Shown: positions 15,707 through 24,021 of the stretch, in pieces | Numbering within the stretch: the stretch's first letter is position 1 | Layout of the letters: the number at the start of each line of letters is the position of its first letter | Source of the DNA: Desulfotignum sp. | GTDB taxonomy: Bacteria > Desulfobacterota > Desulfobacteria > Desulfobacterales > Desulfobacteraceae | Length of the DNA: 64,000 bases | Reading direction: 5' to 3' | Assembly: GCA_011390635.1 (NCBI GenBank) | Contig: JAABSA010000001.1 | Span: 224,839-288,838 of the forward strand | Program-made: the position numbers and the translations under genes | The notes under the pieces: generated by a model | The model's database searches: none | Told to the model about the DNA's origin: nothing | What the model saw: the letters and a program-made list of their open reading frames with translations, nothing else

Positions 15707-17836
15707 TTAGGCCTTTGAAATTGCGGCTGTCGTTCCACAGGCAGCATCCAGTCCTGAACCAGGTTCAATTACCGGGCTGATTAATTCATGTATGTTTACA
15801 CCTTTTCCGGCCACATATTTATTGTCAAACGTGTGCCCGAGGCCTTTGACCATTCCAATGACACCGGGCATGATACCTTCGTTGAAATTCACCCGCACCC
15901 TTGCAGATCCTGTGGGGGTTGTCAGGGTTGCAAAGCCCCCATCTGTAAGTCCATTGGCAGTATCGGGATTGATTTCCACACATACGTCTTTGCCCTTGAG
16001 CACCCGGTCGGATACGGTTTTAATGGCAAAGGGAGAAGCAGCCGGCACAGTGCCGGGCAACCGCATATTGTCGATAGGCACCAGGGTGAGAGCATAATCC
16101 CCCTGTGGATATATGGTTTGCGGATTATCCGACAGAAAGGCAAAACTGGTTTCCACACTGTCGGTGGGCGGTCCTTCTGCAAGAAGGGCATACCCATTCC
16201 CGGACAGGTCCTCCCAGACACCTGCGGCCACATCTTCCAGGCATGCCCGATAATTGTTCCATGCAAAGCTCCGGGCCATGTCACCCCCAAGGGTTTTGGC
16301 CAGCTGGATTACGGTATCGCCTGCACTGCGGGTATCAAATACCGGATCCAAAACAGGCCGGGTCAGGCCCACAACGGAATTGGCTAATCCGGCTCTTGAG
16401 GGAACATCTTCCAAACGTTCCAGAAATGTGGATACCGGCAGAATCAGATCCGAGGCCATGGCGGTTTCATCCATAAAAGAGGAGAAACTTACCACAAAGG
16501 GAATTTTTTCAAAAGCAGCCCTGGTCTGTGAAGGATCATTCAGGGTGTAACAGGGATTGGCATTGTAAACAAACAAAGCCGTAACCAGCGGATCGGCAGA
16601 CTGGTTTATGTTTGTCACCATTTCCTGCACAGATGCACCCAGTTTTGCCTTGCCGAATCCGTCTTTGGCGGCTGTATCCAGGACAGGGTCTGGAAAAGCC
16701 AGGTAGTCGTGAACAGGCTTGATAAAGGTGCCGCCCTTTTTGTTGACATTGCCGGTCAGGCAGTTGAGGGTGTGCACAGCAGCAAATTCCTTGAGGCTCT
16801 GGGCCCCGTCACCGCGTCCTTTACCGGGAATGGCCACCGGCATTTTTGCTCTGGCAAAGGCAATGGCAATTTTTTTGATATCAGCAGCACTGATGCCCGT
16901 GGCCGCTGCCACTTTTTCCACCGGGTATTTTTGCTGCACCATGGCATTGAACCGGTTGAATCCACCCTTGAAACCAGCGGCAAATTCCGAATCAAACAGA
17001 TTTTCTGTCAGCAGAACCCCGCACATGGCCATGGCCAGATCCGCCTCGGTTCCCGGTGTGACCGGTATCCATCTGTCTGCTGCAGCCGCAGTGGTGGAAA
17101 GCCTGTGCTCAATCTGATAGAGTTTTGCTTTTCGTTGTTTCCGGCTGGAATTGGCTTTGAAACAGGCAACCGGAGACCCCCATCCTTCAAGGATACCGGC
17201 TCCGAAACTCAAAATAAAATCAGCATTCTCCAGATCGAACCCCAGGGTATACCCCTTGCCATGAAGGGTTTGTGCCGTCAGTGCCAGCCAGGATTCAAGG
17301 GTTGGCATAACAAAATGGTTGGGAGAGCCGAATGCGGTCATAAAATGGCTGAACAGTCCCGCCACAGACCCCTGATCCGTGTCCGTGATACAGGCGAGGG
17401 TATGGGCCTGGTCATTTTTTCTAATGCGGCCCAAATGCCCTGCTGCCAGTGCGATGGCCTCTTTCCAGGAGATAGGTTCAAACCGGTCATTGATCTTTTT
17501 CAAGGGGGTTGTTACACGACAGGGATCATACAGGTATTGGAGCCCGGCGATACCATGAAGACATGCCCCGCCGTTATTCACCGGATAGGTGTCACGCCCT
17601 TCTATTTTTACAGGCCTGCCGTCAATTTTTCTGACAGTAATGCCGCAGGTTCCCGGGCAAAGGCTGCACACTGAATGATCATAGGATATTTTTCCGTCAG
17701 GTGGAACAGGTGTCCAGGGCCAGTTCTGGGTCCAGATGGAAGAATCATCCGTCAGTTTGGCCCCAACCGGGGAAATTGCAATCCCTGCAACCGCACCAAG
17801 TCCCAATCCCAAGAAGCTTCTTCTGTCAACTTTCAT
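15707..17836 (-). CDS. qrcB: Menaquinone reductase, molybdopterin-oxidoreductase-like subunit QrcB
   Basis: About 709 residues starting at MKVDRRSFLGLGLGAVAG, a twin-arginine signal; AGAGGA precedes this ATG, so I reject the upstream extension in the track. An N-terminal cluster site, CSLCPGTCGITVRKIDGRP, is followed by a molybdopterin-oxidoreductase body. Landmarks are GGACLHGIAGLQYLYDPCR, LSFGAGILEGWGSP, AIPGKGRGDGAQS and a C-terminal molydop-binding-like domain (VCVEINPDTANGL). In D. vulgaris Qrc this subunit has the fold but no molybdenum; that is family knowledge, not visible here. It is exported and sits on the periplasmic side with QrcA. Confidence 0.92.
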   Translation of the reverse strand: MKVDRRSFLGLGLGAVAGIAISPVGAKLTDDSSIWTQNWPWTPVPPDGKISYDHSVCSLCPGTCGITVRKIDGRPVKIEGRDTYPVNNGGACLHGIAGLQYLYDPCRVTTPLKKINDRFEPISWKEAIALAAGHLGRIRKNDQAHTLACITDTDQGSVAGLFSHFMTAFGSPNHFVMPTLESWLALTAQTLHGKGYTLGFDLENADFILSFGAGILEGWGSPVACFKANSSRKQRKAKLYQIEHRLSTTAAAADRWIPVTPGTEADLAMAMCGVLLTENLFDSEFAAGFKGGFNRFNAMVQQKYPVEKVAAATGISAADIKKIAIAFARAKMPVAIPGKGRGDGAQSLKEFAAVHTLNCLTGNVNKKGGTFIKPVHDYLAFPDPVLDTAAKDGFGKAKLGASVQEMVTNINQSADPLVTALFVYNANPCYTLNDPSQTRAAFEKIPFVVSFSSFMDETAMASDLILPVSTFLERLEDVPSRAGLANSVVGLTRPVLDPVFDTRSAGDTVIQLAKTLGGDMARSFAWNNYRACLEDVAAGVWEDLSGNGYALLAEGPPTDSVETSFAFLSDNPQTIYPQGDYALTLVPIDNMRLPGTVPAASPFAIKTVSDRVLKGKDVCVEINPDTANGLTDGGFATLTTPTGSARVRVNFNEGIMPGVIGMVKGLGHTFDNKYVAGKGVNIHELISPVIEPGSGLDAACGTTAAISKA

Positions 17837-17876
17837 ATGTAAATCCTCTGTAAAGTTTGCAATTCTTGTGTTTGGT

Positions 17877-18548
17877 TTATTTGTGACACTGGAAACAATA
17901 GCCCTGGTGGCCGGTTTCTTCTTTGTGACACACTGCGCAGTCATCCATTTTCATGCGGTCCCAGGAATTTTTCTTGATTCCCCATATATTTTTCCCCCAG
18001 ATATCACGGCTATAGCCGGTAAGCCGGTTTTCTTCATAGGGTCTGGAGGTTGTCGACTCGCCGATATGACCATGACAGGTTACGCAATCCATGCCGGCTG
18101 CTTCAATATGGGCTGCATGGGAAAAGAAAACACAATCCGGCTGTTTTGCATACACATACCAGGGAACCTCCCGCTCCTTTGCCACATATTCGCTGGCAAA
18201 AATGGCTTCATCCCTGGTTTCTCCCATGGGTTCATCCGTATGGCAGTCCAGGCAGGATGCCATTTTCGGGATCCCGGAAAAGGTGCCGTCGTCCCGAAGA
18301 AAGTGACAGGATTCACAATCACCTGTTTCCTGTACATGCAGCGCATGATCAAAATTAAAGGGTTGTTCGTGTTTGGAATAAAGCAGCTTGGGGAACAGCA
18401 GCCATCCGGATAAAAAGCAAATCAGAAATGCCACAATAAAAAAAATGACACCCAGCCCCAGGCCTGTGTCATTTTTCGGGTCTTCGGCGGCACCTTCTGT
18501 TGCACCATCCACGGAACCATGTTCAGTTTTGTTTTCTAGTTCACTCAT
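17877..18548 (-). CDS. qrcA: Menaquinone reductase, multiheme cytochrome c subunit QrcA
   Basis: 223 residues. A single hydrophobic anchor (LGLGVIFFIVAFLICFLSGWLLF, about 29-52) is followed by a periplasmic domain with five CXXCH heme sites: CESCH, CLDCH, CVTCH, CAVCH and CFQCH. Extra His (FNFDHALH, FFSHAAH) can serve as distal ligands. QrcA takes electrons from the periplasmic type I cytochrome c3 pool fed by hydrogenases and formate dehydrogenases. As I recall, the D. vulgaris protein is described as hexaheme, but I count only five canonical sites here. It is the first gene of the operon; the 278-base upstream gap should hold the promoter. Confidence 0.92.
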   Translation of the reverse strand: MSELENKTEHGSVDGATEGAAEDPKNDTGLGLGVIFFIVAFLICFLSGWLLFPKLLYSKHEQPFNFDHALHVQETGDCESCHFLRDDGTFSGIPKMASCLDCHTDEPMGETRDEAIFASEYVAKEREVPWYVYAKQPDCVFFSHAAHIEAAGMDCVTCHGHIGESTTSRPYEENRLTGYSRDIWGKNIWGIKKNSWDRMKMDDCAVCHKEETGHQGYCFQCHK

Positions 18549-18766
18549 GAAAACTCCATCAATGTTAAAATGTTGATGTTACCTATAACCATTTTATCCA
18601 GGCATCACCTGGCCATATTTTTTTGCAGCCGGCATTTGCCTGCCGGGTGCAATTTATCTTCACACAGGATAATCGCGTTATTCTATAGTAATATCTGAAT
18701 TTCTTGTCAAGATAAAATGAGGTTGGGATGGGGCAGGAAATGAGAAGTTACAAACGGCGGCAAACA

Positions 18767-18811
18767 AACCGTATCCACATCCATAACCGGGATATGGATG
18801 TGGATACGGTT
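18767..18811 (-). terminator. 19-bp perfect hairpin after ccsA
   Basis: AACCGTATCCACATCCATA and its exact complement enclose a seven-base loop. On the minus strand it follows the ccsA stop and runs into TTTGTTTG, so it probably ends the recD-resB-ccsA transcript before qrcA's promoter region. The rest of the 18549-18826 gap shows only AT-rich DNA (attctatagtaatatctg) and no gene. Confidence 0.7.
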
Positions 18812-18826
18812 GGAAAAACATACAAA

Positions 18827-19666
18827 TTATCCGTAACTGTGAAGGCCGGACAATAGAAAATTCACTCCGAAATAGGTGAACATCACCGCCATGAACCCCA
18901 CAATGGAAACCAGGGCAAGATTTTTGCCGTGCCAGCCGCGCATCATGCGCAGGTGCATGAAAATGGCATATACAAACCAGGTGATCAATGACCAGGTTTC
19001 CTTGGGATCCCAGGACCAGTATTTCCCCCAGGCAGAATTGGCCCATACCGCGCCAGTGATGATGCCGATGGTCAAAAACAGAAAACCGAATACAACCATC
19101 TGGTAGGTAAGTTCATCAATGACTTCCCCGTCAGGCAGGCGGCTAAAAATAGAGTCTTTGGATGCCTGGCCGGGTTTGATTAAATACATGAGGCTGCAAC
19201 CGAAAGCCAGGGCAAAACCGGCATACCCCAGAAAACAGGTGACGACATGGGCAATGAGCCAGTTACTTTTCAAGGCCGGAATTAACGGATTTATTGTAGA
19301 ACTGATACCGGGATCAAAAGAAGCATAGGCAATGGACAGAAATATCAACGGTGAAACCAACACTCCGAATCCCTGTTCCTTGTATTTGAGTTCCACAAAA
19401 ATATACAGTACTGCCATGGTCCAGGAAAAAAAGACCAAAGATTCATACATGTTTGTAAAAGGGGCACGGCCGAATCCCATCTGATAGGATTCAATCCACC
19501 GAAACCCGATCCCGGCCGTATTGAACACCATGCCTGTAACCAGAACAAGGAACCCGATTGTTGCCAGTTTCTTTTGTTTAAATGCAAAAGATCCGATATA
19601 GAACACCGTGGCCAGTCCATAAATAAAGGTGGCCGACGACAAAGCAAAGGAACTGTTCATAACCAC
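18827..19666 (-). CDS. ccsA: Cytochrome c biogenesis protein CcsA (System II)
   Basis: 279 residues with about eight membrane helices and the heme-handling WWD-type segment WGKYWSWDPKETWSLITWFVYAIFMHLR near the C-terminus. Conserved His residues flank it (IAHVVTCFLGYAGFALAFG, FMHLRMMRGWHGKN). CcsA and ResB together export heme and ligate it to CXXCH apocytochromes, which QrcA next door requires. The start overlaps the resB stop by one base, indicating translational coupling. Confidence 0.92.
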   Translation of the reverse strand: MVMNSSFALSSATFIYGLATVFYIGSFAFKQKKLATIGFLVLVTGMVFNTAGIGFRWIESYQMGFGRAPFTNMYESLVFFSWTMAVLYIFVELKYKEQGFGVLVSPLIFLSIAYASFDPGISSTINPLIPALKSNWLIAHVVTCFLGYAGFALAFGCSLMYLIKPGQASKDSIFSRLPDGEVIDELTYQMVVFGFLFLTIGIITGAVWANSAWGKYWSWDPKETWSLITWFVYAIFMHLRMMRGWHGKNLALVSIVGFMAVMFTYFGVNFLLSGLHSYG

Positions 19667-21039
19667 TATACCTTTTTGAGTTGATTTTCCAGATGGGTTT
19701 TCATTCTTGCAAGTCTGCGCTTCATGTCCTGGCTGCTGCGGTTTGTTCTGCCCGCCAGATGGATGCAGGTGCCCCCCTCATCCATCGGCTGAAGAGCGAC
19801 AAGATAGGACTGGTGTGACATAAAAAAAGTGATCCAGCACCCCAGAATCATCATGATAAAACCGGCGTATACATACCAGACCCCAGGATCTTTTGTCACC
19901 TGAAGCCCGGTATAATATCGTTTTTCAAAATCCTTGATGACAAAGGTGAACCGGCCTTTGCGCATCTTGTCAAAGGTGGGAAATTTTACGGGCAGCCCGA
20001 TCTGAATTTCTGGTTCACCCGCAAGGCTCACCTTTCCAAAAAAAGTCTCTTCCAGGTTGTGTCCCCTGAAGTCAAAATGGGGCAAAAAGCCCTGGAGCAG
20101 AAAACTGCCCTGGTCATCGGGCAGGGTAATGGTTTCTCCCACCTGTAAGGTCCTGGTGATCTCATCGCCGGTTTGGTTGTCCACAATGGAAAGCACCGCA
20201 GCATCGGGGGTGGCAGTGCCGTAAGAGGACTGAAATATATTGATGCCTTTGTAGCGTAAAGGATGGTTGACCCGGATATCTGTGGTCAGGCTTTCCTGTC
20301 CGTTTTCTATGATAGTCAGGTTGGAGCGAAATTCTTCAGGGGCACCGGTATTATAAAATTTCACCTCGAATTCATTGCATTTAATGGCAAAATCCAAAGA
20401 AATGGGCTCTCTTGTCTTGGCGGCAAACACCTGACGGATCTGGCCGCCTTCATCTATCCTGACAGAGGCCTTAAAGCCAAACATCGCCCCCACAAGTGCT
20501 CCGGCCAGCAGGAGCAGGACACTGGCGTGCACCACAAAGACTCCCAGGCGGGTCCACCGCCCTTTTTCTGCATACAGCAGCGTGGTATTCTGGTCTTTTT
20601 GCCGGATCACCGGACCTGCCTGTCTTGACAGCCAGGTTTCACAGGAATCGGCTATCTGGTCTGGATTATGTTCCACCGTAACTGTCTGTTTTGTTGTAGA
20701 TTTCAAAAACCGGTCCGGATGAAACCGCACCTGTTTGGGGAAAATGGTTTTCCAGATAAGAGAAAGCCGTTCCACAGAACAAACCACAAGATTGATGCAC
20801 AGCAAAAGCAGCAGAAACAAAAACCACCAGGCATGGTACATGTCATCAATATGGAAGACCTTTATCAGGTTATACATGCCTTTTCCATAAAGATCGATGT
20901 ATTGCTGGGGTGATCCGTTCTGGAGCACCACTGTTCCGATGATGGAGGTAACAGCCAGCAGCACCAGTATATAAACCGTCAGTTTGACAGAGCAGAAAAA
21001 TACCCATATCTGCCGGGGGATGGTGTCTTGATTTTTCAC
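19666..21039 (-). CDS. resB: Cytochrome c biogenesis protein ResB (System II)
   Basis: 457 residues of the ResB/Ccs1 family. Three N-terminal helices come first (VKLTVYILVLLAVTSIIGTVVLQNG, WWFLFLLLLLCINLVVCSVERL, LGVFVVHASVLLLLAGALVGAMFGF). A large periplasmic domain follows, with PLRYKGINIFQSSYG. A final helix (YVYAGFIMMILGCWITFFMSH) precedes a cytoplasmic tail. The opening IWVFFCSVKLTVYILVLLA matches the family. It holds apocytochrome for CcsA-mediated heme attachment. It starts 21 bases after the recD stop, an unusual pairing that may be transcriptional only. Confidence 0.92.
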   Translation of the reverse strand: MKNQDTIPRQIWVFFCSVKLTVYILVLLAVTSIIGTVVLQNGSPQQYIDLYGKGMYNLIKVFHIDDMYHAWWFLFLLLLLCINLVVCSVERLSLIWKTIFPKQVRFHPDRFLKSTTKQTVTVEHNPDQIADSCETWLSRQAGPVIRQKDQNTTLLYAEKGRWTRLGVFVVHASVLLLLAGALVGAMFGFKASVRIDEGGQIRQVFAAKTREPISLDFAIKCNEFEVKFYNTGAPEEFRSNLTIIENGQESLTTDIRVNHPLRYKGINIFQSSYGTATPDAAVLSIVDNQTGDEITRTLQVGETITLPDDQGSFLLQGFLPHFDFRGHNLEETFFGKVSLAGEPEIQIGLPVKFPTFDKMRKGRFTFVIKDFEKRYYTGLQVTKDPGVWYVYAGFIMMILGCWITFFMSHQSYLVALQPMDEGGTCIHLAGRTNRSSQDMKRRLARMKTHLENQLKKV

Positions 21040-21060
21040 TTTTTTTCTTTCATTATCAGG

Positions 21061-22797
21061 TTATGGTCCCATGACAGGATCAGAAGCATTTTTGCCCAGT
21101 TCACGGGCCAGCAGACGGGATACATTGGAGGTTTTTTCTACAGACAGGCCCATGGCTTCTCTGATGACCTCCATGCGGCCCAGAATGATGGCTTTTTTCC
21201 TGGCCCGGGTTACCCCGGTATACAGCAGCTGCCGGGTGACAACCCGGGACAGCCGGTCCGGGATCACTATCAAAACAGTCTCAAACTCCGATCCCTGACT
21301 TTTATGAATGGTTACGCCAAAGGCTGGTTCATGGGAGGGAAGATCCAGATAACGAAACTGTCGGACCAGTTTGTTCTCCATTTTGAAACCAGCTGTCATG
21401 GTACCTTTTCGGTTCAAAACAACCCCTGTATCTCCATTAAAAAGCCCCCTGGTATAATCATTTGCAGTGATCATGATCAATTGTTTAAAAAACCGTCCTC
21501 TTATACCAGAATCAAAAAACTTGCGCAAAATCTTTTCACAAATATGATTAATTTGTAATGTTCCGTATTCCCCATTTTTATGGGCACATAAAATTCTGAA
21601 CCTGTCCATGGCATTGAGCGATTGTATCATATCCTGCTGTTCCATGAACGGACCATATCCATGTTTGATATGGGTCGCAAGTGTCTGGTAATAATCTGTG
21701 TGCGGCTGTTCGAACACAAGATCAGGATACCGGCCTGTTGTAAGAATGCTGGTCACGGCATTTACATCATTTTTCCGGATGGCGGTAGCCAGATTCTCAA
21801 TACCTGTTTTTCCGCCGGATCTGAAATTATACTCCAGAAAAACCACAAAAGGCGCCATGGCATCTGTTTTGCAAATATCAGTGAACACGGCGCCAGCCTG
21901 TACCGGGGACAGTTGGTTTTCATCTCCCAAAAGAATCACCCGGGCTGTCTGGGGAATGGCTTCCATCAGGCGGGTCATCAATGCCATATCAATCATGGAT
22001 GCTTCGTCAATAATCACCACGTCAGCCGGGAGCAGATTGTCTTTCCCATGTACAAATCCAGGCTGGTCTTTTTTGGGAATCAATACGGAATGAATGGTTG
22101 CCCCATCCCTTAGGCGCACCGCAGCCTTTCCCGTGGGAGCCACTGATAAAAACCGCACAAAGGGCAGTCCATAAAATGCGGCATGGGCCTGTATCACCTG
22201 TGTGATAATGTTTGTGATATGGGTTTTTCCAGTGCCTGGTCCCCCGGAAATAATGGTGAAATTGCTTGACAATGCCTGTAAAACCGCTTCTTTCTGGTGC
22301 TGGACATGATCTGGATGCTGTCCTGTGAACCACTGATCCAATGCACCTGTAATGAAATCGTGGTTCACGGACACGGGATGTGACCGGATGCGGGCAGCCA
22401 GGTTCTGCACCAGGCGATCCTGAAAATCATGGTATTTGGACAGATAAAGACAGCCATCTGAATCCAGAACCAAAGGAAGCTGATGATGATATGAATCTGT
22501 GGAATTTTCCACCATGGATGCAGATTCCAGGGCATTCATCCAGGTGTCAAAATCAGGAAGACGTACCATATCTCCATTGTCTGGTGTCAGGTGGATGATG
22601 GTGTCCGATGCTGCTTTTATATCCAGGCGTATGTGTCCGTCGGCCAGGGCCCTGGAAACCAGAGCGCAGGAGATCGCTGCCAGAGGATGGTCTTCGGAGA
22701 ACACACCTGCCATGGTTGTGGCAAAATAATAGTCCAGATGGGATATTACGCCATGTTCATGCAGCCTGTTCAAAAGACGAAAGCCTTTTGCTGTCAT
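21061..22797 (-). CDS. recD: Exodeoxyribonuclease V alpha subunit, RecD helicase
   Basis: 578 residues, close to E. coli RecD (608). The N-terminal domain (LNRLHEHGVISHLDYYFATTMAG ... ALVSRALADGHIRLDI) is that of RecBCD-type RecD1, not the long RecD2. Helicase motifs are clear: Walker A ISGGPGTGKTHI near 185, DEASMIDMALMTRL (motif II), LLGDENQLSPVQAG (motif III), and VTIHKSQGSEFETV plus LYTGVTRARKKAII (motifs V-VI). RecD is the 5'-3' motor of the RecBCD recombination nuclease. recB and recC are not adjacent on either side here. It is transcribed with resB and ccsA. Confidence 0.9.
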   Translation of the reverse strand: MTAKGFRLLNRLHEHGVISHLDYYFATTMAGVFSEDHPLAAISCALVSRALADGHIRLDIKAASDTIIHLTPDNGDMVRLPDFDTWMNALESASMVENSTDSYHHQLPLVLDSDGCLYLSKYHDFQDRLVQNLAARIRSHPVSVNHDFITGALDQWFTGQHPDHVQHQKEAVLQALSSNFTIISGGPGTGKTHITNIITQVIQAHAAFYGLPFVRFLSVAPTGKAAVRLRDGATIHSVLIPKKDQPGFVHGKDNLLPADVVIIDEASMIDMALMTRLMEAIPQTARVILLGDENQLSPVQAGAVFTDICKTDAMAPFVVFLEYNFRSGGKTGIENLATAIRKNDVNAVTSILTTGRYPDLVFEQPHTDYYQTLATHIKHGYGPFMEQQDMIQSLNAMDRFRILCAHKNGEYGTLQINHICEKILRKFFDSGIRGRFFKQLIMITANDYTRGLFNGDTGVVLNRKGTMTAGFKMENKLVRQFRYLDLPSHEPAFGVTIHKSQGSEFETVLIVIPDRLSRVVTRQLLYTGVTRARKKAIILGRMEVIREAMGLSVEKTSNVSRLLARELGKNASDPVMGP

Positions 22798-22971
22798 TGA
22801 AATAATTTCCTGTGGGTTGCGGTTTCGTTATCATGTGTACCAATGTTTTGTGAGAAAATAAAGAGTGAACCTGCCGGTTGTATTCCCGGCATCAAACCAA
22901 CCAGCAACTCAAATGAGTTTTATAAAAAGGGGAAAGAAGATGATCATTGCAAAAAAGCAATGTGTGTAAAA

Positions 22972-23000
22972 AAGGCACCTTATAAAAAATAAGGTGCCTT
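22972..23000 (-). terminator. Intrinsic terminator after the 94-aa basic protein gene
   Basis: AAGGCACCTTAT pairs with ATAAGGTGCCTT around a five-base A/T loop. On the minus strand the stem is followed by TTTTTT, ending transcription from the gene at 23019-23303 and shielding recD. Confidence 0.85.
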
Positions 23001-23018
23001 AAAGACTGTTTAAAAAAA

Positions 23019-23303
23019 TTATACTGTTTTTGAAAAAGGTGATCTTACGCCGGACTCCCTGGTGGTTTTTCTTCTGTCACCAGAAACATTGCGCCTGTCT
23101 ACTCCTTTTCTGCGATTGTTTTGAAAGGACAGATCCACAAAGATGCCTTCTCGCACACTGCTTCTTCTGTCAGCTTTGGCTTTTCGCCGGTCTCTTCGAA
23201 ACTTGCGGGTAATGGTTCTTCTACGTTCGGAAAATCCCCGGATTCTGTAAGGTGCATCAATGGTTTCGTCCCTGACCGGTAAAATTTTATAATCAAATAC
23301 CAT
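23019..23303 (-). CDS. Small basic protein rich in DRR/ERRR motifs
   Basis: 94 residues and very basic. Short arginine motifs recur: SERRRTITRKFRRDRRKAK, ADRRSSVREG, NNRRKGVDRRNVSGDRRK. It begins MVFDYKILPVRDETIDAPYR. No catalytic motif, membrane segment or known domain is visible. RR-x-DRR clusters recur in small deltaproteobacterial proteins and in the linkers that precede PilZ or response-regulator domains, so nucleic-acid or nucleotide binding is possible but unproven. The gene stands alone with its own terminator. The protein at 27889 shares a DRRMNRDRR segment. Confidence 0.6.
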   Translation of the reverse strand: MVFDYKILPVRDETIDAPYRIRGFSERRRTITRKFRRDRRKAKADRRSSVREGIFVDLSFQNNRRKGVDRRNVSGDRRKTTRESGVRSPFSKTV

Positions 23304-23381
23304 GGCTTTTTCCCATACAATTATCAGGTTGACATTAAACCCTCAGCCTGTTCATGATATCGTCTTATATACGGTGTGGCT

Positions 23382-23822
23382 TTAATTTTTTTGTTTGGTA
23401 TCTTCAATGTATTGGTGGATTCTTAAAAAAGGCACATACAGAGAATCACTGGTTTTAATATGATCCACAAGCCAGTTTCTCAGTTCCAGAATGGTCTCCA
23501 TGGTCAGGTTTGTGACATCTTCTGCAATCTCCCGTCGCAGGCTGATGGCACTTTTGATGAACTGGCGATGCGCTCTGGAATGGATATCCCGGTCAGGATA
23601 TCCCCGTTTCCTGAGAATTTTTTCCTCAGTGGAAAAATACAGTTTTGCATAGTCATTGATGTCGGAAATCATGTTGGCGAACGCTTTGGGATCCGCTTTT
23701 TTTTGTTTCAATTCAATAAGTTCATTAAAAAGTGTAAACATTTTTTTCTGGTGATTATCGATTTCGGCAACATCCACACTGAAGCCTTTATCCCATTCGA
23801 TCTTGAGATCGGTTTGTGTCAT
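23382..23822 (-). CDS. Bacteriohemerythrin-like protein with an altered iron site
   Basis: 146 residues from the ATG at 23822, with AAGGAG six bases upstream; the longer ORF start is rejected. The hemerythrin four-helix pattern is clear: EWDKGFSVDVAEIDNHQKKMF, LYFSTEEKILRKRGYPDRDIHSRAHRQF and NWLVDHIKTSDSLY. The bridging Glu (TEE), the His pair (HSRAH), the later His (DHI) and Asp (SD) are kept. Where the family has QHK there is HQK, and where it has HF..EE there is YF..EE. Both histidines expected for the second iron are therefore replaced. Normal hemerythrins bind O2 or sense oxygen; this one may bind one iron or none. It is last in the hemL-mpl run. Confidence 0.85.
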   Translation of the reverse strand: MTQTDLKIEWDKGFSVDVAEIDNHQKKMFTLFNELIELKQKKADPKAFANMISDINDYAKLYFSTEEKILRKRGYPDRDIHSRAHRQFIKSAISLRREIAEDVTNLTMETILELRNWLVDHIKTSDSLYVPFLRIHQYIEDTKQKN

Positions 23823-23832
23823 TCTTATCTCC

Positions 23833-24021
23833 TTACTGCTTCTTTTTTTTTCCAAACCATACATTGCCGAAAATTGCAATGGAAAGCACCACTATAAAAA
23901 TTGTTGCAATCCAGGTGCCCTGTTTTCCGAATCTCGGATAAATAACCATGGGAACCAGATACATGTACAATACTATATGACATATCCCGATGCAGACAAG
24001 GCGGCCCCAGTTTTTTTTCAT
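23833..24021 (-). CDS. 62-residue membrane protein in the hemL-mpl operon
   Basis: Its ATG overlaps the mpl stop as ATGA, so translation is coupled. The product MKKNWGRLVCIGICHIVLYM has two hydrophobic helices (about 8-29 and 38-55: ATIFIVVLSIAIFGNVWFG) and a basic end, KKKKQ. It ends 10 bases before the hemerythrin start. I recognise no family; the alternative frame at 23825-24025 in the track lacks such hydrophobic pattern and coupling. It is probably a small inner-membrane protein with basic cytoplasmic tails. Confidence 0.7.
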   Translation of the reverse strand: MKKNWGRLVCIGICHIVLYMYLVPMVIYPRFGKQGTWIATIFIVVLSIAIFGNVWFGKKKKQ

